A stretch of DNA of 64,000 nucleotides from Roseococcus pinisoli. GTDB lineage: Bacteria > Pseudomonadota > Alphaproteobacteria > Acetobacterales > Acetobacteraceae. A model generated the notes under the pieces. It made no database searches. It saw only the letters and a list, made by a program, of their open reading frames with translations, and had not been told where the DNA came from. The position numbers and the translations under genes were made by a program. Below are positions 8,695 to 16,819 of this stretch, in pieces; the stretch's first letter is position 1; every line of letters starts with the position of its first letter. The DNA lies in contig NZ_JAHCDA010000002.1 in assembly GCF_018413645.1 (NCBI RefSeq), forward strand, positions 1,240,001 through 1,304,000, read 5' to 3'.

Positions 8695-9929
8695 ACGACG
8701 CCCTTCCGATGGCAGAGGGCCGCGCCCTCGCCACCGGCCCCGGCGCCCTCTCCGGACTGCGCGTGGTGGACCTCACCCGCGTGCTCGGCGGGCCCTATTG
8801 CACGATGGTGCTGAGCGATCACGGCGCCGACGTCATCAAGCTCGAGCCGCCCCAGGGCGACGAGGTGCGCGACTGGGGCCCTCCGTTCGACGATCAGGGC
8901 GATGCCTCCTACTTCCTGGGCGTGAACCGCAACAAGAAGTCGGTCGGCCTCGATCTCTCGCAACCCGCGGGCCGCGAGGTGCTGCTGCGCCTGCTCGAGG
9001 GCGCGGATGTGCTCATCGAGAACTTCAAGCCCGGCAGCATGGAGAAGTGGGGCCTCGGCTACGAGGAGGTGCTGTCCAAGCGCTTCCCCCGCCTGATCCA
9101 TTGCCGCGTCTCGGGCTTCGGCGCGACGGGGCCGCTCGGCGGCTTCCCGGGCTACGACGCCATCCTGCAGGCGATGGTCGGCCTCATGTCGATCAACGGC
9201 ACGGAGAATTCCGGACCGACGCGCCTCGGCACGCCGATCGTGGATATCGCCACCGGCCTGTTCAGCACCATCGCCATCCTCATGGCGGTCGTGGAGCGGG
9301 AGAAGTCCGGCAAGGGCCAGTATTGCGACATGACGCTGCATGATTGCGGCATGGCGCTGCTGCACCCGCATGCCGCCAACTTCTTCCTGAACGGCAAGCG
9401 GCCGGTGGCCACGGGCAACCCGCACCCGAACCTGGCACCCTACGCCAAGTTCACCACGAAGACCTGCGAGATCTTCGTCGGCTGCGGCAATGACCCGACC
9501 TTCCGGAAGTTCTGCAAGTTCCTGGGCCTCGACGACCTCGGCACCGATCCGCGCTTCGCCACCAACGGCCAGCGCGTGATCAACAAGGCCGCGCTGACCG
9601 AGATCCTGAACAAGCGCTTCGCGGACGAGGACGGCATCGAGCTCTGCCAGCGCATGCTGGCGGCGGGCCTGCCGGCCGGCCCCGTCTACGGCGTGGACCA
9701 GGCGATGGCCGCGCCGCACACGGCGCATCGCAACATGATCACCGAGAAGGACGGCTTCGTCGCGCTCGGCACGCCGATCAAGCTGAGCCGCACGCCCGGT
9801 GGCACGCATGCCGCGCCGCCGCGCTTCGCCGAGCATACCAACGAGGTGCTGGCGAAGTACGGCTTCTCGGAGGAGGAGATCGCCCGCCTCGCCGAGGCCG
9901 GCGTGCTGGTCGAGAAGCGGCGGAAGTAA
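8691..9929 (+). CDS. Family III CoA-transferase (CaiB/BaiF)
   Basis: A 412-residue protein of normal length for the family. Typical motifs are LRVVDLTRVLGGPYCTMVLSD near the N-terminus, NRNKKSVGLDL, ENFKPGSMEKWGLGY, and the likely catalytic aspartate in PIVDIATGLF near residue 187. CaiB-type enzymes move CoA between carboxylates, such as formyl-CoA with oxalate, or carnitine and succinate derivatives. It overlaps the preceding subunit by four bases, and the next gene starts directly after its stop. A CaiB enzyme beside an IpdAB-like pair suggests a carboxylic-acid degradation route; the acid is unknown. Confidence 0.93.
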   Translation: MNDALPMAEGRALATGPGALSGLRVVDLTRVLGGPYCTMVLSDHGADVIKLEPPQGDEVRDWGPPFDDQGDASYFLGVNRNKKSVGLDLSQPAGREVLLRLLEGADVLIENFKPGSMEKWGLGYEEVLSKRFPRLIHCRVSGFGATGPLGGFPGYDAILQAMVGLMSINGTENSGPTRLGTPIVDIATGLFSTIAILMAVVEREKSGKGQYCDMTLHDCGMALLHPHAANFFLNGKRPVATGNPHPNLAPYAKFTTKTCEIFVGCGNDPTFRKFCKFLGLDDLGTDPRFATNGQRVINKAALTEILNKRFADEDGIELCQRMLAAGLPAGPVYGVDQAMAAPHTAHRNMITEKDGFVALGTPIKLSRTPGGTHAAPPRFAEHTNEVLAKYGFSEEEIARLAEAGVLVEKRRK

Positions 9930-10667
9930 ATGGTCGTCGAGATTCGGGAGGCGGAAGCGCCTCCCGAAGTCGCTGCCATCTACGCCGAGCTGCGGCAGGC
10001 CTATGGCCTGCCGCTCGTGAACCTCATCTGGCGCCATTTCGCGGCGCTGGAGGGGGTGCTGCCCTGGGCCTGGGAAACGGTTCGCCCCGCCCTGCCCCTG
10101 CTGCCTGCCGCCCGCGCGCGCGTCGAGACGGTGCTTTCCGTGCCGAAGCTATGGATGGGCGCCGAAGCCGCCACCCTGGCCGCCGCCTACCATCGCGGCA
10201 ATCTCAGCAATCTGATCCTGCTGACCGCGCTGCAGCGCGGCAGGTTAGGCGAGGCCCCGTCGCCTGCCGCCACGCCTCCCGTCAGGATGCTGCCGGAACC
10301 GCCAGCCCTGCCGAAGCTGGATGCCCTGCCCGAGGCGGTGGCGCGCGACGTCCGCGCCCTGGCCGCCCTGCATGGGCATGAGGGCGGCGTGATCCCCACG
10401 CTCTACCTGCACCTCGCCGTCTGGCCGGCCCTGCTGAGGCCTCTCTACAGCGCGCTCTCGCCGATGATGGCCATGGGCCGGATCGCCGCCCTGCGCGACC
10501 TCGCCATCGAGGCGGCATCCCTCGAGGCGGAGAAGCTGCGTCCCTTCCTCGGCTCCCCGCCGGAACCACCGCCGGCGGCACTCGCCACCGCGCGCGACAC
10601 GCTGCGCATCTTCACGGGCCGGGTGATCCCCGAGATGATTCCGATCGGGATGATGCTGACCCGCTAA
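9930..10667 (+). CDS. DehI-like (halocarboxylic acid dehalogenase family) protein
   Basis: A 245-residue protein whose first half (VAAIYAELRQAYGLPLVNLI, then a WRHFA helix and WAWETVRP) resembles the repeat of DehI-type 2-haloacid dehalogenases. The second half has a similar layout (ARDVRALAALHGHEGGVIPT, then LHLAVWP), consistent with the pseudo-dimeric fold. DehI uses an aspartate-activated water, and I cannot confirm the equivalent residue. The ATG follows the CaiB stop with no gap (TAAATG), so translation is probably coupled. Many relatives in alphaproteobacteria are uncharacterised, so dehalogenase activity should not be assumed. Confidence 0.6.
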   Translation: MVVEIREAEAPPEVAAIYAELRQAYGLPLVNLIWRHFAALEGVLPWAWETVRPALPLLPAARARVETVLSVPKLWMGAEAATLAAAYHRGNLSNLILLTALQRGRLGEAPSPAATPPVRMLPEPPALPKLDALPEAVARDVRALAALHGHEGGVIPTLYLHLAVWPALLRPLYSALSPMMAMGRIAALRDLAIEAASLEAEKLRPFLGSPPEPPPAALATARDTLRIFTGRVIPEMIPIGMMLTR

Positions 10668-10712
10668 GCCGGTCGAAATGCCACCGCCGGGAAAGCTCCC
10701 CGGCGGCTGGCG

Positions 10713-11582
10713 TCATTCCTGGACGGGGGCGCCGTCGCCCTGGGCGACCAGCGCCTCGGCCTCGCGCTTCAGCCGCCCGTAGGAACGGGCGGAGAAGAAC
10801 AGCATCCCCATGTAGATCGCGCCGCCCAGCGCCAGCGCGGCCCAGGGCTCGGTCACCAGGAAGGCGATGAAGGCACCGGTGCCCAGCAGCAGCGGCAGCA
10901 CCATCTGCGCCGGCACCTTGAAGTTCTTGAAGGACCAGGACGGCAGCGTGCTGACCATCAGCCCGCCCACCACGAAGAGCACGATCGCGCTGAACAGGGG
11001 GAAGCGGATGGCCTCCGCCAGGCGCAGCCACTCCGATTCCGCGAAGGCGAGCGAGGCGAAGAGCGGGAAGAGCGCGAGACCCGCGCCCGCCGGGGCCGGC
11101 ACGCCGGTGAAGAAGTTATAGGCATAGGCCGGCTTCGGCGCGGGCACGACGCCCGGCTCGGCGATGCTGGCCGCGTTGAAGCGCGCGAGGCGCAGCGCGC
11201 TGCAGACCGCGAACATCACGCAGGGGATGAAGCCCAGGGGCCCGGCGTTCTGGAGCGTCCAGAGATAGAGGATCAGCCCGGGCGCCACGCCGAAGCACAG
11301 GAAGTCGGACAGGCTGTCGAACTCGGCGCCGAAGCGCGAGGTGCCCTTGAGCAGCCGCGCGATCCGTCCGTCCAGCCCGTCGATCACGGCCGCGACCACG
11401 ATGAAGGAGGCGGCCTGCGGGAAGCGGCCCTCGATGGCGAAGCGGATGGCGACGAGGCCGAAGCACAGCCCCATCATCGTCATCAGATTCGGGATCAGCC
11501 GGTTGAAGGACGGGCCGCGAAAGCGCGGCCGCTGGCGAGGGCTGAAGTGGCGTAGCCGGCCGCGGAGGCTCGGGCGGTTCAT
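10713..11582 (-). CDS. pssA: CDP-diacylglycerol-serine O-phosphatidyltransferase
   Basis: A 289-residue integral membrane enzyme with the CDP-alcohol phosphatidyltransferase signature DGLDGRIARLLKGTSRFGAE followed by FDSLSD, and about eight hydrophobic segments (for example LNPNLMTMMGLCFGLVAI-like at the start). The C-terminal tail is charged and cytoplasmic. It makes phosphatidylserine from CDP-diacylglycerol and serine. It overlaps the upstream psd gene by four bases; psd then pssA in one operon is the usual alphaproteobacterial order. Together they supply phosphatidylethanolamine. Confidence 0.95.
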   Translation of the reverse strand: MNRPSLRGRLRHFSPRQRPRFRGPSFNRLIPNLMTMMGLCFGLVAIRFAIEGRFPQAASFIVVAAVIDGLDGRIARLLKGTSRFGAEFDSLSDFLCFGVAPGLILYLWTLQNAGPLGFIPCVMFAVCSALRLARFNAASIAEPGVVPAPKPAYAYNFFTGVPAPAGAGLALFPLFASLAFAESEWLRLAEAIRFPLFSAIVLFVVGGLMVSTLPSWSFKNFKVPAQMVLPLLLGTGAFIAFLVTEPWAALALGGAIYMGMLFFSARSYGRLKREAEALVAQGDGAPVQE

Positions 11583-12268
11583 CCCGCGCCTTCCGTCGCC
11601 GCGAGATCGGCCAGGACCGTCTCGCCGCCGATCATGGTCTGGCCCACCAGCACGCGGGGCCGCACGCCCTCGGGCAGGTAGACGTCGGTGCGGCTGCCGA
11701 AGCGGATGATGCCGAAGCGGTCGCCGGCCAGGAACTGGTCGCCCTCGCGCGCCGTGCAGACGATGCGGCGCGCCACCAGGCCCGCGATCTGCACGCAGGC
11801 GAGCTGACGGCCATCCGCCAGGTCGAAGCGCAGGGCGTTGCGCTCATTCTCGGTGGAGGCCTTCTCCAGGCTGGCGTCGATGAAGGTGCCCGGGCGATAG
11901 GCGATGCGGCTGACGCGGCCCTGTACCGGGGCGTAGTTCACATGCACGTCGAGCACCGAGAGGAAGATGGCCACGCGCCAGCGCGGCGCCTCACCCATCT
12001 CCAGCTCGGCGGGCGGGATGGCCGGGCCGACGAGCACGACCTTGCCGTCGGCCGGGGCGATCACGAGGTCGCGCTCCTGCGGCGGCACGCGTTTGGGGTC
12101 GCGGAAGAAGTAGAGACAGAAGAGCGTGAAGGCGACGCCCAGCCAGAACAGCCAGCTGCCCAGCAGCATCCCGCCGAGCACGGCCACGCCGGCGCCGCCA
12201 TAGATGAAGGGCTTGCCCGCCGGGTGGGGCGGCGAAAGGACGAGGGACAGGCTGTTCGCGAGGGACAT
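11579..12268 (-). CDS. psd: Phosphatidylserine decarboxylase proenzyme (short alphaproteobacterial type)
   Basis: A 229-residue protein of the short Psd class. It has two N-terminal hydrophobic segments, the conserved PRDPKR-like stretch (FFRDPKRVPP), and DVHVNYAPVQG containing the catalytic histidine region. The self-cleavage site is in FGSRTDVYLP near the C-terminus; the serine after Gly becomes the pyruvoyl group of the alpha chain. It converts phosphatidylserine to phosphatidylethanolamine in the inner membrane. It is first in the psd-pssA operon, with its promoter in the 49 bases shared with the divergent gene at 12318. Confidence 0.95.
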   Translation of the reverse strand: MSLANSLSLVLSPPHPAGKPFIYGGAGVAVLGGMLLGSWLFWLGVAFTLFCLYFFRDPKRVPPQERDLVIAPADGKVVLVGPAIPPAELEMGEAPRWRVAIFLSVLDVHVNYAPVQGRVSRIAYRPGTFIDASLEKASTENERNALRFDLADGRQLACVQIAGLVARRIVCTAREGDQFLAGDRFGIIRFGSRTDVYLPEGVRPRVLVGQTMIGGETVLADLAATEGAG

Positions 12269-12317
12269 AGCTCTGGTTTATCCCTTGTTCACCTTCCTGC
12301 GGCAAGTTGTGGAAGAC

Positions 12318-12707
12318 ATGATCACGCTGGGCCCCTTCGCCGTCGGCAGCGACGGCACCCTCTCCCCCCGATCGCCCGGCAGCAGCCCGGAGCTGCGCTT
12401 CGCCTGGCGGGGGCGCGATTGCCGGGCCCTGGTCACGGAGCGCGCGCTGCAGCTGCGGGCCATGGCGGGGCGCATCCCCTCCACCGCCGACCGTCATGCC
12501 GACCGGGCCGCCACCCTGCGGGCCGTGGCCGCGCTACCGCTCGAGCTGCCGGCCGGCTGGCGGCTCCGCCTCACCGCCGACCACCGGCTCGCGCTGGAGA
12601 TGGAAGCGCCGCCGGGGGCGACGGCCGTCGCCCTGCTCGGCGACATGGTCCGCTTCGCCATGGCGATGGACCCCTATCTGGATCGGCTCGAGGCCGCCGG
12701 CGCCTGA
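12318..12707 (+). CDS. Conserved hypothetical protein
   Basis: A 129-residue soluble protein starting MITLGPFAVGSDGTLSPRS. It contains two predicted beta-rich parts (LRFAWRGRDCRALV and WRLRLTADHRLALEM) and an alpha helix at the end (AVALLGDMVRFAMAMDPYLD). No signal peptide, transmembrane segment or catalytic motif is visible. I chose the ATG at 12318, preceded by GGAAG; the frame is open further upstream but would overlap the divergent psd. It converges with the LysM gene 13 bases downstream. Function unknown. Confidence 0.55.
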   Translation: MITLGPFAVGSDGTLSPRSPGSSPELRFAWRGRDCRALVTERALQLRAMAGRIPSTADRHADRAATLRAVAALPLELPAGWRLRLTADHRLALEMEAPPGATAVALLGDMVRFAMAMDPYLDRLEAAGA

Positions 12708-12720
12708 TCGTAAGGCGGCC

Positions 12721-14022
12721 TCAGTGGCCCGCGCGCGGCAGGGTGAAGATCTGCCCCGGATAGATCAGGTGCGGATTGCGGATCTGGTCGCGATTCGCGG
12801 AGAAGATCTGCGTGTAGCGGACACCCTCGCCATAGGTCCCGCGGGCGATGCGCCACAGGTTGTTCCCCGGCTGCACCACGTAACGCCCCTGCGCCCCGGC
12901 CTCCGCCAAGACATTCGCCGGCGGCGCATCGCGCTGGAAGGGCTGCTCGACGCGCGAGATGACCTGGCCCTGCGCGCCCAGATGGTCGGCCCGCAGCACG
13001 TGCCGGCCGAAGGAGGGCTGGCTCGGCGGCGAATAGCTCCAGCGTCCCTGCGCGTCGGCGACGACCTCGCCGGCCGGCACGTCGTCAATGTAGAGGCGCA
13101 GATGGGAGCCCGCCGGCGCCGCGCCTGCGAAGCGCATGCCGGAAGCGCCGGCATAATCCACGAGATCGATGGAAAGCCGCGTCGCGGTGGGGGCCTGCAG
13201 CGCCCGGATGGGCCCGTCGACGCCCGGGGCGGGCAGAAGCAGGACCAGCGGCGAGGCGGCGGGCTCCGCCGAGGCCGGCTCCGCCGCGGGGCGGGAAGCG
13301 GGCGCGGCGCCGGCCGGCGTGGGCGATGGCCGCGCCTCGGCCAGGGCGATCGGGCCGGGGACGACGAGCACGACGCTGGCCTCGCCAGCCAGGGGCTCAC
13401 CGCCCGGCAGGCGCGCCGTCAGCGTCAGCTCGCGAGCGCCGGGCGTCAGGGGCCCATCCGGCAGAATGACCCATTCGCCGCGCGCATCGGCGCGGGCGCG
13501 GCCGATCTCCCGGCCATTCTCGAACAGGATCACCTCGGCGCCCGGGCTGGCTCGGCCGGCCGTGACCAGCGCGCCGCGTGCGCCGACCCGCGCCACGTCG
13601 AAGCGCGGCGGCTCCGGGCGCGGCCTGGCGGCCTCGGGGCTCGCGGCGGGCGCGGCTGTAGCGGCGGCGGCGGCGGCCACGCCCGCTGGTGGCGAAATGG
13701 GAGAACCGGGCGCGGCGGCAGGTCGCGCCGCCTCGGCGGGCGGTGAGACGGGGGCGCTCTGCTCACGACGCGGCGGAGCCGGCTCCACGCGCGCGGCGGT
13801 TTCACGGGGTGAGGCGACAACGGGCGGCACGGCGGCGGTCGTATTGCCGTCAATGGTTGCCGGGCGGGTGGATCCGGGGCTTCCGCCTTGCGCTGTCGTC
13901 GCGGGCGGTGCTGCGGGCGAGCGGGACGAGGCGTCGACGGGTGCGCCCTGGAAGGCACCGCCGAACCACGCGCCCAGGACGAGCACGAGCGCCGCGACCG
14001 CGAATAATCCCAACCGGCCCAA
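12721..14022 (-). CDS. Membrane-anchored LysM domain protein with bacterial Ig-like segment
   Basis: A 433-residue protein if it starts at the TTG at 14022, which has GGGGA upstream and puts a clean transmembrane or signal segment (LGLFAVAALVLVLGAWFGG) at the N-terminus. An ATG at 14163 would add 47 atypical residues. After a Pro/Ala-rich stretch (about residues 25-165) comes an Ig-like repeat region (SPGAEVILFENGREIGRARA). A C-terminal LysM domain (YVVQPGNNLWRIARGTYGEG to YPGQIFTLP) closes the protein and should bind peptidoglycan. The layout matches the LysM proteins common in alphaproteobacteria, probably envelope structural or hydrolase-regulating. Confidence 0.85.
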   Translation of the reverse strand: MGRLGLFAVAALVLVLGAWFGGAFQGAPVDASSRSPAAPPATTAQGGSPGSTRPATIDGNTTAAVPPVVASPRETAARVEPAPPRREQSAPVSPPAEAARPAAAPGSPISPPAGVAAAAAATAAPAASPEAARPRPEPPRFDVARVGARGALVTAGRASPGAEVILFENGREIGRARADARGEWVILPDGPLTPGARELTLTARLPGGEPLAGEASVVLVVPGPIALAEARPSPTPAGAAPASRPAAEPASAEPAASPLVLLLPAPGVDGPIRALQAPTATRLSIDLVDYAGASGMRFAGAAPAGSHLRLYIDDVPAGEVVADAQGRWSYSPPSQPSFGRHVLRADHLGAQGQVISRVEQPFQRDAPPANVLAEAGAQGRYVVQPGNNLWRIARGTYGEGVRYTQIFSANRDQIRNPHLIYPGQIFTLPRAGH

Positions 14023-14211
14023 GCTGATCCCCGAACAGAAGTCGCATTTCGTAACTAAGCGGAAGCGTAACCGGCGTCCATGTCGCTGCGTGGTTTCCGC
14101 CCGCAAATTGCCAGCGTCGCGCCGATTTGCGACGCCGCAACGTGAATACTGTCGGGTTTCCATGCGGCGTGGGAGTACTCGCCGCCTCGGGGCCGGGATC
14201 GGCCCCCTTCG

Positions 14212-15417
14212 TCAGTTGCTGCTGATCGCGGGCTCCAGCCCCGCCAGCTTGGCCGCGGGATGGCCGGGATTGCGGAAGCGGAGCTCCCCCTCGGGAACGG
14301 AGGTGCCGGCGCCGAAGAATTCCTGCCGCGTGGTGCAGGTCACGGCGACGACGCGCTTGGCCACCGGCACGGTGAGGAAGCGACGCACCGCGCCCTCAAG
14401 CTCCAGCGTGTCGCGCAGGGAGTGCCACTCAGCCGCTTCCAGATCGTCCAGGAAGACCGCGAGGATGCCCGGTTGGCTCCCCGAAAGGCGCGCCTCGGCC
14501 GTCGAGGCTAGGCGCTTGGCCACGACCTGGGAGATCGCATTCTCGCGCCCGGCCCGCGCGGCCATGACGAAGATGCTGCCGCTGGCCGGATCGGCGGTCA
14601 CGGCCAGATGCGCCTCCACGCCGAAGACCTGTCGCAGCCGCGCCGGCAGCGCCCGCTGCGGGTCGCTCGCCGCCTGGGCCCCGGCCAGCACCAGCGGATC
14701 GAGCTTGAAGACCGCCTCGGCGCTGGAATCCTGCCGCCGCTCATTGGCCAGCATGGTGGAGATGCGGGCATGGAGCTCGGCGAGGCGCGTCTGGTCCGAC
14801 ACGCCCTCCGGCAGGGTCATCTTCAGGATGTAGCGGCCGGGATGGGCGGCGAGCCAGGTCTGCAGCTCGGGATTCACGCGGTCCACGAGGGTGGCCCAAT
14901 GGCCGCGGTGCAGCGGCCGCCCCTCCTCCGCCGAAACCGTCTCGCAGACCACCTCGGTCGCCGTGCCGCCGCGCTCGATGAGCAGGTCGTGGCGGGCGCC
15001 GTCGATCAGCCCCTCGAAGCGGACCTCGAAGCCGCGCGCCCGCAGCAGCGAGGCGGTGCGGACGAGATGGAAGAGCGGCAGGAGGTTCGCCTCCCCGGCC
15101 AGGCCCTCAGCGAACATGGATTTCAGCCGCTTGCGCCCGGTATCGGGCAGCGACTTGGCCAGATCGGTCACCTCGCGGGCGAAGCCCAGCACCAGGCGCT
15201 CGGCACGGCCCGCCTTGGCCATGGCTTCCGGACGGTCCAGCCGGCCGAGGATCAGTTCCAGGATATGGCGCTGCTGGGCCGCGCGGCCCGCCAGCGTTCC
15301 GGGCTGGGCGCGCGCGCCCAGGTCGAGGAGGCGCCGGCGCCAGAGGGAGGGCCCGGCGAGCGCCACGAAAGCGCTGAGCGCGCTCGCATCCGCGCGGTTC
15401 GGTTCGGCAAGCGGCAT
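14212..15417 (-). CDS. Protein of unknown function with a weak nuclease-like segment
   Basis: A 401-residue soluble protein that I do not recognise. The N-terminal 120 residues are helical and Arg/Ala-rich. Around residues 125-165 the order helix-GFEVRFEG-HDLLIER-TEVVCE resembles the core of PD-(D/E)xK folds (an aspartate on one strand, an acidic residue on the next). The expected lysine is absent, so any such domain would be inactive or divergent. The C-terminal part has alternating strands (RYILKMTLPEGV, SGSIFVMAARAG, GILAVFLDDLEAAEW, RVVAVTCTTRQEFFG). An 18-bp palindrome lies 64-81 bases upstream of the start. Confidence 0.6.
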   Translation of the reverse strand: MPLAEPNRADASALSAFVALAGPSLWRRRLLDLGARAQPGTLAGRAAQQRHILELILGRLDRPEAMAKAGRAERLVLGFAREVTDLAKSLPDTGRKRLKSMFAEGLAGEANLLPLFHLVRTASLLRARGFEVRFEGLIDGARHDLLIERGGTATEVVCETVSAEEGRPLHRGHWATLVDRVNPELQTWLAAHPGRYILKMTLPEGVSDQTRLAELHARISTMLANERRQDSSAEAVFKLDPLVLAGAQAASDPQRALPARLRQVFGVEAHLAVTADPASGSIFVMAARAGRENAISQVVAKRLASTAEARLSGSQPGILAVFLDDLEAAEWHSLRDTLELEGAVRRFLTVPVAKRVVAVTCTTRQEFFGAGTSVPEGELRFRNPGHPAAKLAGLEPAISSN

Positions 15418-15480
15418 CGGGCCTCGCTAGGGTATCGCGGCATCCAGCGCGGCCAGCACCGCCCGGTCTCGCACGGGGTC

Positions 15481-15498
15481 GTCGTCCCGCGGGACGAC
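15481..15498. promoter_or_regulatory. 18-bp perfect palindrome between aroC and the upstream end of the unknown gene
   Basis: The sequence GTCGTCCCGCGGGACGAC is a perfect palindrome, 64-81 bases upstream of the start at 15417 and 35-52 bases after the aroC stop. It could be an operator or form a hairpin in the aroC 3' end. There is no T-tract. A 12-bp direct repeat, TTCATTCCCGCG, at 15509 and 15532 lies beside it. Confidence 0.4.
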
Positions 15499-15532
15499 GC
15501 TATCAGAATTCATTCCCGCGCCTCAACTTGCT

Positions 15533-16639
15533 TCATTCCCGCGGCAGCCGGCCCTGGGCAGGGGCGCCGGGGTTCTGGGCACGATGGCGCAGGAGGTGGT
15601 CGGCCAGGACGCAGGCCAGCATGGCCTCGCCCACCGGCACCGCGCGGATGCCGACGCAGGGGTCGTGGCGGCCCTTCGTCAGGATATCGGTGTTCTGTCC
15701 TTCCAGCGTCACCGCCTGGCGCGGGGTGAGGATGGAGCTCGTCGGCTTCACGGCGAAGCGCGCGACGATGGGCTGGCCGGTCGAAATGCCGCCCAGGACC
15801 CCGCCCGCATGGTTCGCGAGGAATTCCACATGACCGTCCTGGCGCATGCGCATCTCGTCGGCATTCTCCTCGCCGGAGAGGGCGGCGGCGGCGAACCCGT
15901 CGCCGATCTCCACACCCTTCACCGCATTGATGGACATCAGCGCCGCCGCGATCTCCGCGTCGAGCTTGCCATAGATGGGAGCCCCAAGGCCCACGGGAAC
16001 CCCCTCGGCGCGCACTTCGATCACGGCACCGACGGAGCTGCCCGACTTGCGCACGGCCGAGAGCTGTTCCTCCCAGCGGAGGGCGGCCTTGGCGTCGGGG
16101 CACCAGAAGGCGTTGTTCCCCACCTCGGCCCAGTCCCAGGCCTCGCGGTCGATGCGGTCGGCGCCGATCTGGACCAGCGCGCCGCGGATCACGACCCCCT
16201 CGCCCAGCACGCGCCGCGCGACCGCGCCGGCCGCGACCCGCATCGCCGTCTCGCGCGCCGAGGCGCGGCCGCCGCCGCGATAGTCGCGGATGCCGTATTT
16301 CCATTCATAGGCGATGTCGGCGTGGCCGGGCCGGAAGCTCTTGGCGATCTCGCCATAGTCCTTCGACCGCTGGTCCTGGTTGTCGATATGGAGCGCGATC
16401 GGCGTGCCGGTGGTCCGGCCCTCGAAGACGCCGGAGAGGATGCGGACCTCGTCCGGCTCCTGGCGCTGCGTCACGAACTTGGAGGTGCCCGGCTTGCGCT
16501 TGTCCATGAAGGGCTGGATCCAGCCCTCGTCGAGCTCGAGGCCCGGCGGGCAGCCGTCGACCACGCAGCCGATGGCCGGACCATGGCTCTCACCCCAGGT
16601 GGTGACGCGGAAAAGATGTCCGAAGCTGTTGTGGCTCAT
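15533..16639 (-). CDS. aroC: Chorismate synthase
   Basis: A 368-residue enzyme, normal for the family (350-390). Three family signatures are visible: [18 protein letters not shown] at the N-terminus, [20 protein letters not shown] in the middle, and the C-terminal [17 protein letters not shown]. It converts 5-enolpyruvylshikimate 3-phosphate to chorismate with reduced FMN as cofactor, the last common step to aromatic amino acids. It is a single gene on the minus strand; the 180 bases upstream hold the dctM terminator hairpin and presumably the aroC promoter. Confidence 0.98.
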   Translation of the reverse strand: MSHNSFGHLFRVTTWGESHGPAIGCVVDGCPPGLELDEGWIQPFMDKRKPGTSKFVTQRQEPDEVRILSGVFEGRTTGTPIALHIDNQDQRSKDYGEIAKSFRPGHADIAYEWKYGIRDYRGGGRASARETAMRVAAGAVARRVLGEGVVIRGALVQIGADRIDREAWDWAEVGNNAFWCPDAKAALRWEEQLSAVRKSGSSVGAVIEVRAEGVPVGLGAPIYGKLDAEIAAALMSINAVKGVEIGDGFAAAALSGEENADEMRMRQDGHVEFLANHAGGVLGGISTGQPIVARFAVKPTSSILTPRQAVTLEGQNTDILTKGRHDPCVGIRAVPVGEAMLACVLADHLLRHRAQNPGAPAQGRLPRE

Positions 16640-16764
16640 GGCCGTCCTCCTGGAGGGGCTGGCGCTCCGCGTCGCTCACGCCATCCGCCCCAGCCTGTGT
16701 CTCGTCGCGATAACCGGCCGCGCGATGCCGGCGGCCGGCGCCCGGTCTAGCCCGCGCGCGAAAC

Positions 16765-16784
16765 GGCGGCCACTGGGGGCCGCC
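16765..16784 (-). terminator. Hairpin terminator after the TRAP operon
   Basis: GGCGGCC and GGCCGCC (16765-16771 and 16778-16784) with a six-base loop. Read on the minus strand it is followed by GTTT. It lies 36 bases after the stop codon of the dctM-type gene, as expected for a rho-independent terminator of that operon. Confidence 0.55.
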
Positions 16785-16819
16785 AAAGCCTTGATGCGCC
16801 TGTCCCGGCGCGTCCCGCC

